64,000 nucleotides of DNA from Lewinellaceae bacterium. GTDB taxonomy: Bacteria; Bacteroidota; Bacteroidia; Chitinophagales; Saprospiraceae. The notes beneath the pieces were generated by a model. The model worked only from the letters and a program-made list of their open reading frames with translations, ran no database searches and had not been told where the DNA came from. Shown piece after piece: positions 61,122 through 64,000 of the stretch. A program made the translations under genes and the position numbers. The stretch is taken from assembly GCA_016712415.1 (NCBI GenBank), contig JADJRC010000009.1, positions 219,948 to 283,947 of the forward strand, read 5' to 3'. Within the stretch, counting starts at the first letter, position 1. Each line of letters starts with the position of its first letter.

Positions 61122-63371
61122 ATGAAGAGACTCTTACTCATCCTGTGGCTGTTTGCCGGACTTGCTCCGGGAATGCGTGCGCAATACTTTTACGGCCAGG
61201 TGACCGACGCAAAAGAATCCCCGATCCCTGGAGCCATAGTCGCCTGGGCCGGAACGGTCATCGGCGCCCGTTGCGATGAAAACGGCGAGTTCGCCATACC
61301 GCTACCGCGGGATACGAGCGCCGTGCCCTTGCCCTTTGTCGCCATTTTTGAAGCTGCGCGCGATACTTTCCTGATTGATGACCTGTCCAGTTACTGGACG
61401 GTGCAAATGGCGGCCACGGTTACCCTTCAGGAAGTGACCGTGCGCGATGAAGTGACCGGGGCCTACATTTCCGTTCTGCAGCCGGTGAAAACGGAAATCA
61501 TCAACCGCGCCGAGCTGCGCAAGGCTGCCTGCTGCGATCTGGCGGGGTGTTTCGAAACTCAAAGCACCGTGCAACCGACCACCACCAATATCCTTACGAA
61601 TGCCAAAGAACTCCGCATACTCGGGCTGAGCGGGGTGTACAACCAGGTGCTGGTGGACGGCCTGCCGACCATACAGGGGGTGACCTACACGTACGGCACC
61701 GGCACCATTCCGGGCAGTATGCTGGAAAACATCTGGGTGGTGAAAGGCGCCAACAGCGTTTTACAGGGCTACGAAGGCATGGTCGGGCAGATTACCGTGT
61801 TTCCCCGCGAAGGCAGCATCGCCGAACCTGTCACCGCCGATGTACTGGTCAACAGTTTCGGCGAAAAGCACCTGAATGCGGCTTTTGCCACGAAAAAAAC
61901 GCGCTGGAACAATTACCTAGCCCTGCACAATTCCCAGCCGGGCGGGCGATGGGACCGCGACGAAGATACCTTCCTCGATTTGCCGCTGCTCACTCGGTAT
62001 GCCGTTTACAACAAATGGCGCTACCGGAAAGAAAACGAAAACGGGTTGAGCGCGTTTATTGGTGTGCGATATGTGAATGAAGCGCGTGTCGGCGGGCAGA
62101 AGAATTTCGATCCCGACGGGGGCACCGAAAGAGCATACGGTCAGCACGTGCGGTTCAGTCAGCCCGAGGTGTTCACCAAAACGGGTTATCGGTTTGACGC
62201 CAACCGAAAAATTTCCCTGCTCGCCTCTTTCGTCGCCCAGGACCAGCGCTCGCGGTTCGGCTTAACCCAATACGATGCCGGCCAGCGCTACGCCTACGCC
62301 AACCTGCAATATGAACTTTTCTGGGGAAAAAAGCGGGCGCACGACCTGAAAACAGGCATCAGCTTCAGACATTTTGTATTGCACGAGATCGTCGGTTTCG
62401 CGACTGCCGATACGCTGGGCCGCACTTTCGCGGGCGACTACCGCCGGGAAGAAAACATTCCGGGCGCATTTGCGGAGAGCACCTTTCACTTCCAGGACGA
62501 CCGCTGGGTATGGGTGGCCGGCATCCGCGCCGACCGGCACCGTGATTTCGGCTGGTACGTCACGCCGCGCACCATGCTGCGGTTCAGTCCGTCGCCCGAT
62601 CTCGACCTGCGGGCGAGTTTCGGTACGGGCTGGCGCACGGTCAATATTTTTCCGGAAAATATCGCCCTGCTGGCGGGAAGCCGCGATATCGTTTTTACCG
62701 AAACCCTGCGCCCCGAACGCGCCTGGAACGCCGGCGCGAATGCCACGCGCCGTTTTGCCATCGGAACCATGCGCCTGACGGCCACGGCCGACTTCTACCA
62801 CACCCGTTTTCAAAACCAGTTTTTTCCCGACTACGACAGCGACCCCGGCAAGGCCGTCATCGCCAATTTTACCGGGCGATCCGAGAGCAACGGACTGCAA
62901 CTGGAGCTCGGCACGGCCTGGAACCGCCGCTTCGAACTGCGTGCAGCGTACAATTTCCTCGACGTATTTCGGCATCAAAACGGCCGGAAAACGCAGTTGC
63001 CCTTCAACCCGCGCCACAAAATTCTGGGTGCCGCCACCTTCCGTACCCCCGGTGAGCGCTGGCAATTCGACGCCAACCTGCACTGGTACGGCAAACAGCG
63101 GCTGCCAGATACCCGCAGCAATCCGGAACACCTGCGGCGCCCGGATCATTCCGAAGCATGGGCCGTGGTCGGCATGCAGGTTCGTCGCGCTTTGACGCTC
63201 ATCGAGTTTTTCGGCGGCTGCGAAAACGTATTCGATTTTCGGCAGTCGCGCCCGATCCTCGGCTGGGAGCAGCCGTTCGCGCGGGGTTTCGATCCGTCGT
63301 TTGCCTGGGGCCCAACCCGCGGGCGCGAGTTTTATGTAGGTTTTAACCTGAAATTGAATGGAAAAAAATGA
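61122..63371 (+). CDS. TonB-dependent receptor in the arsenic locus
   Basis: A 749-residue outer-membrane protein. The ATG at 61122 gives a signal peptide (MKRLLLILWLFAGLAPGMRA). A short carboxypeptidase-like domain follows (FYGQVTDAKESPIPGAIVAW), then a plug with the segment ELRKAACCDLAGCFETQST and LGLSGVYNQVLVDGLPTIQG. It ends with a barrel, last strand REFYVGFNLKLNGKK. The CC...C segment in the plug occurs in a TonB-receptor group often near metal-related genes (from memory). It starts 110 bases after arsM and its stop overlaps the DinB-like gene by four bases. The ligand is unknown; an arsenic- or metal-related compound is a guess from context. Confidence 0.85.
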   Translation: MKRLLLILWLFAGLAPGMRAQYFYGQVTDAKESPIPGAIVAWAGTVIGARCDENGEFAIPLPRDTSAVPLPFVAIFEAARDTFLIDDLSSYWTVQMAATVTLQEVTVRDEVTGAYISVLQPVKTEIINRAELRKAACCDLAGCFETQSTVQPTTTNILTNAKELRILGLSGVYNQVLVDGLPTIQGVTYTYGTGTIPGSMLENIWVVKGANSVLQGYEGMVGQITVFPREGSIAEPVTADVLVNSFGEKHLNAAFATKKTRWNNYLALHNSQPGGRWDRDEDTFLDLPLLTRYAVYNKWRYRKENENGLSAFIGVRYVNEARVGGQKNFDPDGGTERAYGQHVRFSQPEVFTKTGYRFDANRKISLLASFVAQDQRSRFGLTQYDAGQRYAYANLQYELFWGKKRAHDLKTGISFRHFVLHEIVGFATADTLGRTFAGDYRREENIPGAFAESTFHFQDDRWVWVAGIRADRHRDFGWYVTPRTMLRFSPSPDLDLRASFGTGWRTVNIFPENIALLAGSRDIVFTETLRPERAWNAGANATRRFAIGTMRLTATADFYHTRFQNQFFPDYDSDPGKAVIANFTGRSESNGLQLELGTAWNRRFELRAAYNFLDVFRHQNGRKTQLPFNPRHKILGAATFRTPGERWQFDANLHWYGKQRLPDTRSNPEHLRRPDHSEAWAVVGMQVRRALTLIEFFGGCENVFDFRQSRPILGWEQPFARGFDPSFAWGPTRGREFYVGFNLKLNGKK

Positions 63372-63820
63372 CCAAAACTGAACTTATGCTTTCCCTTTGG
63401 GAAGAAGGTCGCACCAGGCTTGCCAACCTGTTGTCGGGCATAACCGCCGCAGATATGCCGCGCAAGCTTCATCCGAAATCCAACTCCCTGGGTTGGTTGC
63501 TCCTGCACATCGGGGAGGTGGAGCAGCTGTTCGCCAAAAACGTATTCGGCGAACCCATCGAGGTGCGGGCCTCCACGATTGGCCCGACTGCTAATGACCA
63601 CGGGCAATTCGCAGACCTCGGGGCATTGCTCGCGCATTTGGAACATGCCCGGCAGGTACTTAGGACTGCCCTGGAGAAGCATGCCGATGCAGATTGGGAA
63701 GCATACATCGAAACGAAAGAATTCGGCAGAAAAACCAAAGCCGAAGCCCTGGCACGGATATCCACGCATACCGCCTGGCATGCGGGACAAATCTCGCTGA
63801 TTTTGAAATACGGTTCTTAA
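63368..63820 (+). CDS. DinB/DfrB-like four-helix protein
   Basis: A 150-residue protein of the DinB superfamily. The four-helix bundle has the metal-site histidines in SLGWLLLHIGEVEQLF (near residue 47) and STHTAWHAGQISLIL (near 132 and 136). Related enzymes are thiol-dependent transferases (for example bacillithiol or mycothiol S-transferases), but many DinB-like proteins have no known role. It overlaps the end of the TonB receptor gene by four bases (ATGA), so it is translationally coupled to it. The ACR3-type gene follows 27 bases later. Confidence 0.85.
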   Translation: MTKTELMLSLWEEGRTRLANLLSGITAADMPRKLHPKSNSLGWLLLHIGEVEQLFAKNVFGEPIEVRASTIGPTANDHGQFADLGALLAHLEHARQVLRTALEKHADADWEAYIETKEFGRKTKAEALARISTHTAWHAGQISLILKYGS

Positions 63821-63847
63821 CGGGAAATGGCAAATCAACCTGCAAAC

Positions 63848-64000
63848 ATGAACAAAATGGACAAACCTGCCCCCAAACGCCTGGGTTTTCTCGACCGTTA
63901 CCTCACTCTCTGGATATTCGCCGCCATGTTTCTCGGCGTGGGACTGGGATACTTTTTGCCGGATACAGCCGGTTTTATCAACAGCTTTCAAAGCGGTACC
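63848..64000 (+). CDS. ACR3-type arsenite exporter (5' part only)
   Basis: The first 51 residues are visible: MNKMDKPAPKRLGFLDRYLT, then LWIFAAMFLGVGLGYFLPD, ending at the window edge. The pattern LxFLDRYLTLWIFxAMxxGxGxGYxxP is the conserved start of ACR3 (ArsB-type) arsenite efflux permeases, which export As(III) through the inner membrane. The rest is outside the window. It is the fourth gene after arsM and probably in the same transcript. Confidence 0.8.
   Translation, partial: MNKMDKPAPKRLGFLDRYLTLWIFAAMFLGVGLGYFLPDTAGFINSFQSGT

Overview
The window looks like a chromosomal segment of a Bacteroidota bacterium, most likely of the Saprospiria (Saprospiraceae/Lewinellaceae-like). The reasons are a SusC/SusD pair, several proteins ending in type IX secretion (T9SS) sorting domains, a giant repeat protein with a gliding-motility-type C-terminus, a DUF6089 beta-barrel, a bacterial GGGP synthase, and repeated Bacteroidota promoters of the form TTTG or NTTG, 19-22 nt, TAnnTTTG. 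I saw no tRNA, rRNA, CRISPR array, intact insertion sequence or prophage. The species cannot be named from the sequence.

Layout. 0-6.2 kb: the C-terminal end of a Roc-COR protein with a helical tail like an effector-associated domain, a fluoride channel (crcB), a lone MoxR-type ATPase ending in a TGACGAA microsatellite, then a tight run of thioredoxin-like, TonB-domain, GGGP synthase and rsgA genes. 6.3-16.4 kb: an envelope barrel, a sodium symporter, small membrane proteins, two paralogous secreted proteins (one frameshifted), an ATP-grasp enzyme, radical SAM/SPASM, MazG-like, alpha/beta hydrolase and methyltransferase genes. 16.5-24.5 kb: a fatty acid desaturase, a SusD/SusC pair whose SusC is broken by a frameshift and a block of almost pure G/C, and a second sodium symporter. 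24.5-27.2 kb: small genes (DUF4348-like lipoprotein, VOC, TfoX-N, DUF2281, DUF2024). 27.2-32.1 kb: a tandem duplication with a period of about 2.36 kb, made of T9SS cargo genes and C-terminal fragments of a larger surface protein. 32.5-40.9 kb: a SWIM/SNF2 helicase, another T9SS cargo protein, parE (three frameshifts) and a NadM-like/Nudix protein. 40.9-50.0 kb: a 2030-residue adhesin-like protein with 18 repeats, and a TonB-dependent receptor. 50.1-56.5 kb: a BlaI / DUF4350-like / M56-TonB / TonB operon facing an RND exporter. 56.6-59.9 kb: alaS (two frameshifts) and a deformylase-like gene. 60.1-64.0 kb: an arsenic locus of arsM, a TonB-dependent receptor, a DinB-domain protein and the start of an ACR3-type arsenite exporter.

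How the parts work together. The clearest functional unit is the arsenic locus, where an outer-membrane TonB receptor and a DinB-like protein sit between methylation and efflux genes. The second is the BlaI/M56 module, where a membrane metalloprotease carries a TonB C-terminal domain. The third is the T9SS surface-protein region, where sorting domains appear to have been exchanged between neighbours.

Data quality. I count nine single-base frameshifts, at least five of them in essential genes (alaS, parE) and most in short homopolymers, plus the G/C block in susC. They look mainly like uncorrected sequencing or assembly errors, so broken genes are annotated here as disrupted copies of full-length genes rather than as real pseudogenes.
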